Below, one piece after another: positions 1 through 7,749 of a DNA stretch of 21,349 nt (position 1 is its first letter; each line of letters begins with the position of its first letter). The translations under genes were made by a program, and so were the position numbers. This DNA is from an uncultured Pelagibacteraceae bacterium (GTDB lineage Bacteria; Pseudomonadota; Alphaproteobacteria; Pelagibacterales; Pelagibacteraceae), in contig CACDNJ010000008.1 in assembly GCA_902554135.1 (NCBI GenBank), positions 1-21,349 on the forward strand. The letters are read 5' to 3'. The notes below the pieces were generated by a model. It did no database searches, was not told the DNA's origin, and worked only from the letters and a program-made list of their open reading frames with translations.

Positions 1-451
1 TAAGAAGGCCAAAGGGATTGGTTTTGCAAAAAAATTTTCAATACCACACCTTATTTTAGATTGTGGAAAAAATAAATTTGAGAAAATAGCCATAAAGGAA
101 TTACAGGACAGAAAAATAGAGCTCTTATGTTTAGCGGGTTTTATGAAAATATTGTCAAAAAATTTTGTTAGAAATTTTAAAGGTAAAATTATTAATATTC
201 ATCCTTCCCTATTACCCAAATATAAAGGTTTAGGTACTTTTAAGCGTGCATTGAATGCTGGAGAAAAAATTACAGGCTGTACGGTACATTTTGTTGACGA
301 AAAATTAGACAACGGAAAAATGATTGTTAAAAAAAAAGTTTTAATTGATAAAAGTGATAATCATCAACAATTAAAAAAGAAGGTGCAATTGGAGGAATAT
401 AAGGCTTATTCCATGGCTATACGGAAAATATATAATCAAACTAACTTTTGA
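1..451 (+). CDS. purN: Phosphoribosylglycinamide formyltransferase PurN, 5'-truncated by window edge
   Basis: PurN transfers the formyl group of 10-formyl-THF to GAR, the third step of purine synthesis, in the cytoplasm. The reading frame is open from base 2, so only the C-terminal ~149 residues are present and the true start lies upstream of the window. Visible family motifs are the INIHPSLLPKY block, whose Asn and His are the catalytic pair in the E. coli enzyme, the GLGTF segment, and TVHFVDEKLDNG, which holds the catalytic Asp. The ATG at 143 is an internal Met in the conserved AGFMKILS stretch and is not the real start. The stop at 449-451 lies inside the oppositely oriented ndk, giving an 11-bp convergent overlap. 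In many bacteria purM precedes purN; that cannot be seen here. Confidence 0.95.
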   Translation, partial: KKAKGIGFAKKFSIPHLILDCGKNKFEKIAIKELQDRKIELLCLAGFMKILSKNFVRNFKGKIINIHPSLLPKYKGLGTFKRALNAGEKITGCTVHFVDEKLDNGKMIVKKKVLIDKSDNHQQLKKKVQLEEYKAYSMAIRKIYNQTNF

Positions 452-845
452 AAAAAAAATCTATTTCTTTTTTTGCATTATCAGGTGAGTCCGATCCATG
501 GACTGAGTTTTTGTCTATAGAAATTCCATATTTTTTTCTTATAGTGCCTTCTTCAGATTTCGTCGGATCTGTAGCACCCATTATTTTTCTATTTTCTTGA
601 ATAGCGTTTTCACCCTCTAAAATCATCACTACAATTGGTCCTGAAGATAAATAATTACATAGTTTATCATAAAAAGGTTTGGTTTGATGAACTTTGTAAA
701 ATTCTGCCGCTTCATCTTTTGTAATTTGAATTTTTTTTGTTTTGATAATTTTTAATTTATTTTTTAAAAAAATTTCTTTAATTTTTTCTATTAAATTTCT
801 TTCAACAGCATCTGGTTTTATAATGGATAGTGTCTGCTGAATCAT
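441..845 (-). CDS. ndk: Nucleoside diphosphate kinase
   Basis: Ndk balances NTP and dNTP pools by moving the gamma phosphate from ATP to NDPs through a phosphohistidine. The 134-residue product is full length, slightly shorter than the usual ~140. It starts with the family pattern TLSIIKPDAV, has the nucleotide-site segment RKIMGATDPTKSEEGTIR, and ends with the signature NSVHGSDS, where His116 is the phosphorylated residue. It lies 5 bp downstream of the pepA stop and is probably cotranscribed with it. In many alphaproteobacteria a holC gene sits between pepA and ndk; here there is no room for one. Its 3' end overlaps the purN stop by 11 bp, leaving no space for a hairpin terminator. Confidence 0.97.
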   Translation of the reverse strand: MIQQTLSIIKPDAVERNLIEKIKEIFLKNKLKIIKTKKIQITKDEAAEFYKVHQTKPFYDKLCNYLSSGPIVVMILEGENAIQENRKIMGATDPTKSEEGTIRKKYGISIDKNSVHGSDSPDNAKKEIDFFFKS

Positions 846-850
846 AGAAT

Positions 851-1639
851 TTATTCGTAATGTTTTCTAATTAAATCATTCAGTAATCTTACACCAAAGC
901 CTGTGGCACCACCTGAATTTATACTTGCAGCTTTCTTAGAAAATGCCATGCCTGCAATATCTAAATGAACCCATGGTATTTCTTTGCTAACAAATCTTTG
1001 TAAAAATTGAGCGGCTGTTATAGAGCCTGCTCCACCAGCGTAATTAATATTTTGTACATCTGCATATTTAGAATTCATTAATTTGTCGTAGTTTTTGTGT
1101 AATGGTAATCTCCAAACTTTTTCATTAATGGTGTTTCCAATTTTAAATAATTGTTCTGATAATTTATCATCGTTTGAAAAAAGTCCTGCATATTCCTCTC
1201 CTAATGCTATGATTATAGCGCCAGTTAAAGTTGCAAGATCAATTATAAATTTTGGTTTAAATTCTTTTTCTGCATAAGCAAGTGCATCTGCTAAAACTAG
1301 TCTTCCTTCTGCATCGGTATTTAAAACTTCGATTGTTTTACCAGAATAAGATTTTACTATATCTCCAGGTCTTTGAGCATTTGATCCAGGCATATTTTCA
1401 ACCAAACCAACAACGCCAACTGCATTCACTTTTGCTTTTCTTAATGCCAATGTTTTCATTAAACCTACTACAACTGCAGATCCTCCCATATCATATTTCA
1501 TTTCTTCCATGAATCTGGCAGGTTTTAAAGAAATACCTCCAGTATCAAAACAAACTCCTTTGCCAACGAAACAAAGTGGTTTCCCTTTTTCTTTTTTACC
1601 GCTCCATTTAATTGTAACTTTATTCACTTTTAGTGCCAT
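851..1639 (-). CDS. pepA: Leucyl aminopeptidase (M17), catalytic domain only; N-terminal domain missing
   Basis: M17 leucyl aminopeptidase is a cytosolic two-metal exopeptidase used in peptide turnover. The product here is only 262 residues, against roughly 480-500 for the family. The whole catalytic domain is present: [11 protein letters not shown] (Lys27, Asp32), KYDMGGSA (Asp50) and NTDAEGRL (Asp109, Glu111, Arg113), which provide the metal ligands and catalytic Lys/Arg. What is missing is the ~220-residue N-terminal macro-like domain and the linker. The ATG at 1639 is simply the first Met after the break and has no obvious ribosome binding site. The adjoining gene lptF, pointing the other way, is also cut at this point, so this is probably the remainder of a longer gene after a deletion or a wrong assembly join. 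Without the N-domain the hexamer may not form normally. Confidence 0.85.
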   Translation of the reverse strand: MALKVNKVTIKWSGKKEKGKPLCFVGKGVCFDTGGISLKPARFMEEMKYDMGGSAVVVGLMKTLALRKAKVNAVGVVGLVENMPGSNAQRPGDIVKSYSGKTIEVLNTDAEGRLVLADALAYAEKEFKPKFIIDLATLTGAIIIALGEEYAGLFSNDDKLSEQLFKIGNTINEKVWRLPLHKNYDKLMNSKYADVQNINYAGGAGSITAAQFLQRFVSKEIPWVHLDIAGMAFSKKAASINSGGATGFGVRLLNDLIRKHYE

Positions 1640-1645
1640 TGTGTG
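1615..1645. other. Breakpoint between truncated pepA and truncated lptF
   Basis: To the left, antisense PepA homology runs up to about the KVTIKW segment (near 1620). To the right, LptF homology starts in the middle of its first membrane helix (about 1626-1650, ...[13 protein letters not shown]). The two divergent genes would normally be separated by the N-terminal half of pepA, a promoter region and the first ~25 codons of lptF, so probably more than 700 bp are absent. No repeat or insertion-sequence end is visible at the join. It is either a real deletion or a chimeric contig join; the sequence alone does not decide. Confidence 0.7.
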
Positions 1646-2708
1646 GACGGTTCAAGCAGTAAACTTCCTTGATTTGGTAGTTGAGGATGGTCATGCATTA
1701 TCTATATATCTTAGCTATTCTCTTTTGAACGTTCCAAAAATCTTAACAAAATTTATACCTTTATCCTTTTTAATTGCTTTGGTCTTAGCAATATTAAAAT
1801 TTGAGAATGAAAACGAATTAATAATTTTATGGACAGCGGGTCTAAATAAAATGAAAATTGTTAATTTCTTTTTAAAGGTTTCTTTACTTGTGACATTGCT
1901 TCAATTGTTTTTCGCGACTGTTATAAATCCTTATATACTAAATTACTCAAGATCATTAATTAAGTCCTCAAATCTCGATTTTATCTCAAGCATGGTTAAA
2001 ACTAATCAATTCAACGATACTGTTCCCGGTTTAACAGTTTTTGTAGAAGAAAAAAATGCCGACGGAAGTATGAAAAACATTTTTATTAGAGATGAGAGTA
2101 GCGTCTTGAAAAGTATAGAAAATCCCAGTAGTACAGATAACGTCACAATAATTGCAAAAAAAGGCAGAGTTGTAAATCAAGCTTCTCCTGTTCTGGTTTT
2201 GATGGATGGAATAATTCAATCCCAAAGAATTGATAAAGATATTCAAACTATAAAATTCCAAAAAACAATGCTTAAACTAGATAATATACAAACTAGATCT
2301 ATCGTACAAACTAAGATACAGGAAACTCCTTCAAAAACTCTTATTAACTGTTATTTCAATAATGAAGGAAACAAAGAAATTTTAAACTGTCCAAGAGACC
2401 ACAAAAAGAATGATGTTTTATCTGAAATAAACAGACGTTTTGGTATGCCGTTATATATACCTATTATAACTTTAATTATTTCTTTTCTTTTAAATCCAAG
2501 AGAAGAAAATAGATTTAAAAATTATTACAAATATATTTATCCTATTTTTGCTTTTTTAATTTTAGTTATTGCAGAAATTCTTGTGAAATATTCAGGAAAA
2601 TCTTTTACTAACTCCTTAATATATTATTTGGCTCCAGTTTTAATTGCACCTTTGATTTATTTTGAAATTATAAGAAATTTTTTATATGAAAACTTAAGGA
2701 AAAAATGA
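1641..2708 (+). CDS. lptF: LPS export permease LptF, N-terminus missing
   Basis: LptF is an inner-membrane subunit of the LptB2FG ABC transporter, which extracts LPS and passes it to the periplasmic bridge. The body is typical: membrane helices after VVEDGH, the [20 protein letters not shown] coupling segment, a periplasmic beta-jellyroll of about 200 residues, and three C-terminal helices. The protein lacks about the first 25 residues, that is, the start and half of helix 1. The reading frame has no stop upstream and stays open to an ATG at 1509, antisense to pepA. A chimeric N-terminus starting there would contain a Lys-rich then hydrophobic stretch. GTG at 1641 is given as the first usable start that does not overlap pepA. 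It shares ATGA with lptG (2705-2708), so the genes are translationally coupled. Confidence 0.8.
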   Translation: MWTVQAVNFLDLVVEDGHALSIYLSYSLLNVPKILTKFIPLSFLIALVLAILKFENENELIILWTAGLNKMKIVNFFLKVSLLVTLLQLFFATVINPYILNYSRSLIKSSNLDFISSMVKTNQFNDTVPGLTVFVEEKNADGSMKNIFIRDESSVLKSIENPSSTDNVTIIAKKGRVVNQASPVLVLMDGIIQSQRIDKDIQTIKFQKTMLKLDNIQTRSIVQTKIQETPSKTLINCYFNNEGNKEILNCPRDHKKNDVLSEINRRFGMPLYIPIITLIISFLLNPREENRFKNYYKYIYPIFAFLILVIAEILVKYSGKSFTNSLIYYLAPVLIAPLIYFEIIRNFLYENLRKK

Positions 2709-3793
2709 TTAAAAATTCAGTTATAAACACTTATCTCATTAAAGAATTTCTGTTTAGCACTTTTAATGTAGTTTTAATTTTTTCAGCCGCTGGACTAATA
2801 ATGAATCTTCGTGAAGAAGTCACTTATTTTGTTGACTATGATATTGGAATAATACTTCCGATAGCTTTATCATTCATGATTATACCGAGTATTTTAATAA
2901 ATATTTTTCCTTTTATAATATTTATATCTTCTATGTGGGTTTTAATAAAACTAAAAAATAGTGGTGAAATTTTATCCTTAAAAACATTTGGATTTTCAAA
3001 TATAAGATTTCTATCTTTGTTAAGTATAAGTTCGTTTTTTCTTGGGGTTATAATTCTTTTGGCTTTTAACCCAGTTACTTCACTTATGGTTAAATACTAT
3101 GAAGATATAAAAGGAAGTTATGACTTAGATAAGTCTCACCTGGCATCAATTACAAATAATGGTGTTTGGATAAAGGAGGAAATTGGATCAAACATAAATT
3201 TTATAAAATCAAAAAAACTAGACGGTAACTTGTTACTCGACGTTAGTATTTATAGTTTTAGTAATAATATTTTGTCACAAAGGATTGAAGCAAAAACAGC
3301 TAATATTTTAAATACCCCGTGGATTGTAAAAGATGGTTCAAAAATAACATTGGGTAAAAATGGATCTAATGAAAATTTTGAAACTTTAATATTTGAATCA
3401 ACTTTTAATAAAGCAAAATTAAATTCTATATATTCGAATTTGGACACAATATCTTTTTACAAAATTATGACCAGGATAGAAGAGTTGGAGGATAAAGGGT
3501 ATAATGCTAGACTTTTGCAAGAGAAAAAACACTATTACTTATCTCTACCATTTTTCTTAGTATTAATGGTGTGTTTGGCCAGTATATTCACGTTAAATTC
3601 AAATGAAAGAAGACAGAATATTTATTACATAATACTCTCAATAATTACATGTGTTGTTATTTTTTACTTCAAAAACTTCTCTATGGCTTTGGGAACAACA
3701 GAAAGAATTCCGCTAGTCATTTCTGTCTGGTCACCAATAATTATCTTAACTTTATTTTGTTCTGTAGGAATCATTCAAATCAATGAAAAATAA
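2705..3793 (+). CDS. lptG: LPS export permease LptG
   Basis: LptG is the partner of LptF in the LptB2FG transporter, and the two make the membrane cavity through which LPS leaves the inner membrane. The 362-residue product is of normal length and begins NTYLIKEFLFSTFNVVLIF, the first helix. It continues with helices around residues 50-80 and 95-125, the coupling segment LKNSGEILSLKTFGFS, a periplasmic domain (about 130-255) and three C-terminal helices from about 275. The ATG start overlaps the lptF stop (ATGA). The 3' end overlaps the lptD start by 11 bp. Two unlinked permease genes followed by lptD is the usual alphaproteobacterial arrangement. LptB, LptC and LptA are not in this window. 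Confidence 0.95.
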   Translation: MIKNSVINTYLIKEFLFSTFNVVLIFSAAGLIMNLREEVTYFVDYDIGIILPIALSFMIIPSILINIFPFIIFISSMWVLIKLKNSGEILSLKTFGFSNIRFLSLLSISSFFLGVIILLAFNPVTSLMVKYYEDIKGSYDLDKSHLASITNNGVWIKEEIGSNINFIKSKKLDGNLLLDVSIYSFSNNILSQRIEAKTANILNTPWIVKDGSKITLGKNGSNENFETLIFESTFNKAKLNSIYSNLDTISFYKIMTRIEELEDKGYNARLLQEKKHYYLSLPFFLVLMVCLASIFTLNSNERRQNIYYIILSIITCVVIFYFKNFSMALGTTERIPLVISVWSPIIILTLFCSVGIIQINEK

Positions 3794-6134
3794 TATATAT
3801 AAAATAATATTAGTAGTATTTTATCTTCTTTTTTCTACATATTCGCTTGCGCAAGAATTAAATATTAATGCACAAGAAGTACAGTTAAATAAAGAAACTA
3901 AAATTGTCTATGCAGAAGGAAGTGTTCAGATATCCGATAATAAAAAGAATATTATTTTTGCTGAAAAAGCTGAATATAACAAATTAAATGGGATTATGAG
4001 ATCTTTTGGTAATACAGATATTATAACATCCGAAAAGTTTAGAATACAAGGGGAAGATATATTTTATGATAACAATAAAAATCTTATCTACTCTAATTCT
4101 AGAAGCACCATTACGGATATAAGTGGCAATAAAATTTATACAGATATGTTTAATTATTCAACGACAAAAAACATGTTTTTTTCTCAAGGAGAAATTCAAG
4201 TTGTAGATAACAGGGACAATGAATATTTCTTCTCGGAAATATATGTAGACGAAAAAAAGAGAAAAATCGTAGGTAGTGATGTTAAATCCTTTTTTAATGA
4301 TCCAAGTTTTAAAACCGATGAAAGAAACGAACCAAGATTTTTTGCAAACTCTGCGCTCATAGATAATAAAGGAACTACATTTGAGAAAGGTATCTTCACT
4401 AGCTGTAAAAATCGAAAAGAAAAATGTCCCCCATGGTCAATTCAGGCTAAAAAAATTAAACATAACAAGGCAAAAAAAACCGTTTATTATGATAAAGCAG
4501 TTTTAAAAATATATGATTTTCCTATTTTTTATTTTCCTAAGTTTTTTCATCCCGGACCAACAGTAAAAAGAAGATCAGGTTTTTTATTTCCTACGCTAAA
4601 AGATAACAATGCAGTTGGCTTTAGTGCATCCGTGCCCTATTTTTGGGCAATTTCTGAAAATCGAGATATGACATTTACACCAAAAATTTATACTAAAGAA
4701 AACTTTTTAGTGTTGAATGAATATCGTCATGCATTTGAAAAATCATTTCTTATTGTGGATTCCGGCTATACCAAAGGCTATAAAAAAACAGATAAGTTAA
4801 AAAAAAGCGACGGTTCCAGATCTCATCTATTCGCAAAATATAATCACGATTTATCAGGAGAAGATTTTTCGAGTAACTTGGAAGTAAATTTTCAACATGT
4901 ATCTAATGATACATATTTAAGGGTGCATGATGTAAATACTGGACTCGTAGATTCAGACGATAATATTATTAAAAAAGACGTTAACTATGAGTTTCAAGAT
5001 GATGAGAATTACCTAAGTGTAAGTGCGGCAATGTTTGAGAATCTATCGGCCACTGACTCGGATAAAACAAGGTTTGAATACTCTATGCCGAATATATTGT
5101 TTGAACGAAATTTATATACAGGAGATAGAGCTGGGGTGTTTGACATTCGTAGCAATGCTTTTGTGAGAAACTACAAGGTAAATCAAACAACTAAGTTTTG
5201 GGTAAATGACGTAAACTGGCAATCGAGTCCGTTTATTAGTCTGGCTGGTATTCAAAATAAATTTAAAGGTCTATTTAAGGTTGTTAATTATGAGGCTGAA
5301 GGAGCTGAAAGATACAAAACTGAAGGGCTAAATAACGAATTTTCTGGTGTCATAGGTTATGACGCAAAATTACCTATGTCTAAAAAAAATGATTCCAAAG
5401 GGAAAATTAATTTTTTTACTCCTCAACTTTCACTTAGATATGCACCGGGTCATATGAGAAATATACAGAATGACGATTTAAAATTAAGTTATTCTAACCT
5501 TTATTCATTAAACAAAAATTCACAACCAGATGTAATTGAAGAAGGAGAAAGCGTTACCGTGGGTTTTGAAATTTCAAGTAATGATCTTAAAGATGGTGTT
5601 CCAGGAGAAAAAAATTACTCTCTGTCAATTGGGCAAGTTCACAATTTTAAAGAAAACAGTTCCGTCCCTTCAAAAAGCTCTCTGGACCAAAAGGCTTCGG
5701 ATTTAGTTGGTGAAGCTTATGTAAAATTGAGTGAAAACTTTACGTTAAAAAATGAATTTTCTTTAGATCATAATTTGAATGATATAAATTATAATGAACT
5801 AGAAGCAAATTTGATACTAGGAAACACAAGTTTTAACCTTGGTTATTTAGAAGAAAATAATCATATTGGAACTGCTAATTATATCAAATCAGGAATTAAA
5901 GTTGACTTTAATAATTCTTCTGAACTGAACTTCAATATTAAGAAAAATCTGGAAACAGAATCTACAGAATTTTATGACTTAACTTATGACTACATAAATG
6001 ACTGCTTAAAAGCCGGTTTGTTATTTAGAAGAGAATTCTACACCGACAGAGATGTTGAAGCATCGGATTCCTTGATGTTCAGAATAACGTTGTTTCCATT
6101 TGGTGAGGCAAGATCTCCATTAATTGATAGATGA
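3783..6134 (+). CDS. lptD: LPS-assembly outer membrane protein LptD
   Basis: LptD is the outer-membrane beta-barrel that, with LptE, inserts LPS into the outer leaflet. The 783-residue product starts with a Sec signal peptide (residues ~1-23, cleavage likely after SLA). An OstA/LptA-like jellyroll follows (about 25-200: ELNINAQEVQLNKETKIVYA and repeats), then the family motif around CPPWSIQAKKI (208-225), FPKFFHPGPTVKRRSGFLFP, and a long strand-rich barrel to the C-terminus. Only three cysteines are present: 208, 215 and 741. E. coli uses four, in two long-range disulfides. The start lies 11 bp inside lptG and the stop is shared with the surA start (ATGA). Essential function is expected if the organism makes LPS, which lptF/lptG here support. 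Confidence 0.95.
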   Translation: MKNNIYKIILVVFYLLFSTYSLAQELNINAQEVQLNKETKIVYAEGSVQISDNKKNIIFAEKAEYNKLNGIMRSFGNTDIITSEKFRIQGEDIFYDNNKNLIYSNSRSTITDISGNKIYTDMFNYSTTKNMFFSQGEIQVVDNRDNEYFFSEIYVDEKKRKIVGSDVKSFFNDPSFKTDERNEPRFFANSALIDNKGTTFEKGIFTSCKNRKEKCPPWSIQAKKIKHNKAKKTVYYDKAVLKIYDFPIFYFPKFFHPGPTVKRRSGFLFPTLKDNNAVGFSASVPYFWAISENRDMTFTPKIYTKENFLVLNEYRHAFEKSFLIVDSGYTKGYKKTDKLKKSDGSRSHLFAKYNHDLSGEDFSSNLEVNFQHVSNDTYLRVHDVNTGLVDSDDNIIKKDVNYEFQDDENYLSVSAAMFENLSATDSDKTRFEYSMPNILFERNLYTGDRAGVFDIRSNAFVRNYKVNQTTKFWVNDVNWQSSPFISLAGIQNKFKGLFKVVNYEAEGAERYKTEGLNNEFSGVIGYDAKLPMSKKNDSKGKINFFTPQLSLRYAPGHMRNIQNDDLKLSYSNLYSLNKNSQPDVIEEGESVTVGFEISSNDLKDGVPGEKNYSLSIGQVHNFKENSSVPSKSSLDQKASDLVGEAYVKLSENFTLKNEFSLDHNLNDINYNELEANLILGNTSFNLGYLEENNHIGTANYIKSGIKVDFNNSSELNFNIKKNLETESTEFYDLTYDYINDCLKAGLLFRREFYTDRDVEASDSLMFRITLFPFGEARSPLIDR

Positions 6135-6778
6135 AAAAAAAAGTACCAATATATTTCTTAACAATATTTTTTTTTTTATTTCAAATTAAAAACCTTTACT
6201 CTCAAGTAACAAATTCCATAATCATATCTGTAGGCGACTATCCGATCACCCGTTTAGATTTAGTAAAGGAAGTAAAACTAGTTGCAATATTGTCTAATAC
6301 CGAAATAAATAGTGAGAATCAGGAGCAAATAAAAGCGCTTGCCATAAAGTCTTTGATCAAACGAAATATAAAAAAAAGTGAAATTGAAAAAAGAAATATT
6401 GATAGATATAACCCAGAGCAACTTGAGAATTTAATTAATAATGCGTCTAGAAAATTAGGAGTGAATAAAGATGGCTTAAGACAGATTCTTGAAAGACATG
6501 ATTTGAGTTTTGAAAATCTGGTCAAAAGATTTAAAATTGATTTAAAATGGAATTATATGATTTTTCAGATGTATAAAAATAAAATATCTCTTAATACCGC
6601 AGAAATTGAAGATAAAATTAAATTACGACTAGAGAATTTAAAAGATACCGATGATAAAAAGAGCGTAGAATTAATCAAAGAACAAATAGTTAGTGCTGAA
6701 AAAGAAAAAAAGTTGCAAATGTTTTCAAATTTACATTATTCAAATTTAGAGAGATCTATTCAGGTTAAATTTTTATGA
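6131..6778 (+). CDS. surA: SurA-like periplasmic chaperone without PPIase domains
   Basis: SurA escorts unfolded outer-membrane proteins, including LptD, through the periplasm. This 215-residue product has a signal peptide (residues ~1-25) and a SurA N-terminal chaperone core (about 28-160: ISVGDYPITRLDLV, the helices around IKALAIKSLIKRNIKKSEI, and LVKRFKIDLKWNYMI). A terminal segment (EKKLQMFSNLHYSNLERSI) resembles the last helix and strand of SurA, ...LRRNAYIEIR in E. coli. Both parvulin domains found in the ~430-residue E. coli protein are absent. E. coli studies show that the N-terminal and C-terminal parts alone keep most chaperone activity, so function is plausible. It sits between lptD and pdxA, the usual surA locus, with ATGA overlaps on both sides. 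The 5' end holds an A9 and a T11 run. Confidence 0.85.
   Translation: MKKKVPIYFLTIFFFLFQIKNLYSQVTNSIIISVGDYPITRLDLVKEVKLVAILSNTEINSENQEQIKALAIKSLIKRNIKKSEIEKRNIDRYNPEQLENLINNASRKLGVNKDGLRQILERHDLSFENLVKRFKIDLKWNYMIFQMYKNKISLNTAEIEDKIKLRLENLKDTDDKKSVELIKEQIVSAEKEKKLQMFSNLHYSNLERSIQVKFL
6134..6177 (+). repeat. A9 and T11 homopolymer runs in the surA leader
   Basis: Nine A follow the surA start codon (6134-6142) and eleven T lie in the signal-peptide region (6167-6177). Both are in frame in this sequence, coding for Lys residues and Phe-rich hydrophobic residues. Runs of this length are prone to slippage in replication, transcription or sequencing. Confidence 0.8.
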
Positions 6779-7749
6779 AAAATTTAATTTGTATAATTGC
6801 AGGTGAACCTAATAGCATCAATTCAGAATTGATAGGCAAGATTTGGAAAAAAAAAGATAACTTTAAAGGTTTAAATATTTTTATAATCGGAAGCTATTCT
6901 TTAATTAAAAAACAATTCAGACAAATAGGAATCAAAGCAAATATAAAAAAGATATCTAGTATACAAAAACAAAACTTTAAAAAAGAACTTCTCGTTTATG
7001 ATGTTCCATTAAAATTTAAAAACCCTTTTAAAGTTTCGTCTAAAACTAAATCCAAATATATTGTTAAATGCTTTAAACTAGCTATTGGTCTAGCTAAAAA
7101 GAAAAAAGTTTCAGGATTAATTAATTGCCCGATAAACAAAGGAGAAACTTTTGGGGATAATTTCACAGGTATTACAGAATTTTTAGCAAAAAAAGAAAGG
7201 ATTTCTGGTAAGGAAGCAATGCTTATTTATAACAAGGAATTATCTGTGTCTCCAATCACCACCCATATAAGAGTAAAACAGGTATCAAAAAAATTATCAA
7301 AAAAATTGATAATAAATAAACTACTTACAATTAATAAATTCTTTTTAAAAAATCTAAAATTTAAACCAAAAATTGGTTTATTAGGATTAAATCCACATAA
7401 CTATGAATTAAGAAAAAATTCTGAAGAAAGAAAAATTATTATTCCTGCAATAAATAGTTTAAAAAAACACAGAGTATCTGTGGAAGGACCGTTGTCTGGG
7501 GACACGGCTTTTTTAAATTTTAAAAAAAATAGATTTGATATTTTGGTAGGAATGTATCATGACCAGATTTTATCCCCATTCAAAACATTATATAAATTTG
7601 ATGCTGTTAATGTCACTCTTGGACTCCCATACATCAGGGTTTCACCAGACCATGGAACTGGAAGAGAAATAATTAAAAAAAATCTAGCAAACCCAAAAAG
7701 TTTACTTGAGTCTATAAAATTTTTTAAAGATATTAATGTTAGAACTTAA
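6775..7749 (+). CDS. pdxA: 4-hydroxythreonine-4-phosphate dehydrogenase PdxA
   Basis: PdxA oxidises 4-phosphohydroxy-L-threonine in the DXP-dependent pathway to pyridoxal phosphate; the product then condenses with DXP through PdxJ. The 324-residue protein has the family layout. The N-terminus, IIAGEPNSINSELIGKIW, differs from the common MGDPxGIGPE. INCPINKG follows, then the metal-ligand histidines in NPHNYE and MYHDQILSPFKTL, and the C-terminal signature RVSPDHGTGREI, which carries another metal His. The start overlaps the surA stop (ATGA), and rsmA starts 14 bp before the pdxA stop, so it sits in the lpt-surA transcription unit. Order surA-pdxA-ksgA is widely conserved in proteobacteria. 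Whether pdxJ exists elsewhere, and hence whether the pathway is complete, cannot be seen. Confidence 0.95.
   Translation: MKNLICIIAGEPNSINSELIGKIWKKKDNFKGLNIFIIGSYSLIKKQFRQIGIKANIKKISSIQKQNFKKELLVYDVPLKFKNPFKVSSKTKSKYIVKCFKLAIGLAKKKKVSGLINCPINKGETFGDNFTGITEFLAKKERISGKEAMLIYNKELSVSPITTHIRVKQVSKKLSKKLIINKLLTINKFFLKNLKFKPKIGLLGLNPHNYELRKNSEERKIIIPAINSLKKHRVSVEGPLSGDTAFLNFKKNRFDILVGMYHDQILSPFKTLYKFDAVNVTLGLPYIRVSPDHGTGREIIKKNLANPKSLLESIKFFKDINVRT
7283..7306 (+). repeat. 12-bp tandem duplication in pdxA
   Basis: Two exact head-to-tail copies of TATCAAAAAAAT occur here and encode a repeated SKKL motif (SKKLSKKL) between the conserved TTHIRVKQV region and the next helix. The unit length is a multiple of three, so the frame is kept. 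It may be a recent local duplication or simply A-rich codon use. Confidence 0.6.

Noticed and set aside
1095..1512. Plus-strand open frames opposite pepA
   Set aside because: They are antisense shadows of the conserved PepA catalytic domain, with no family resemblance or start signals.
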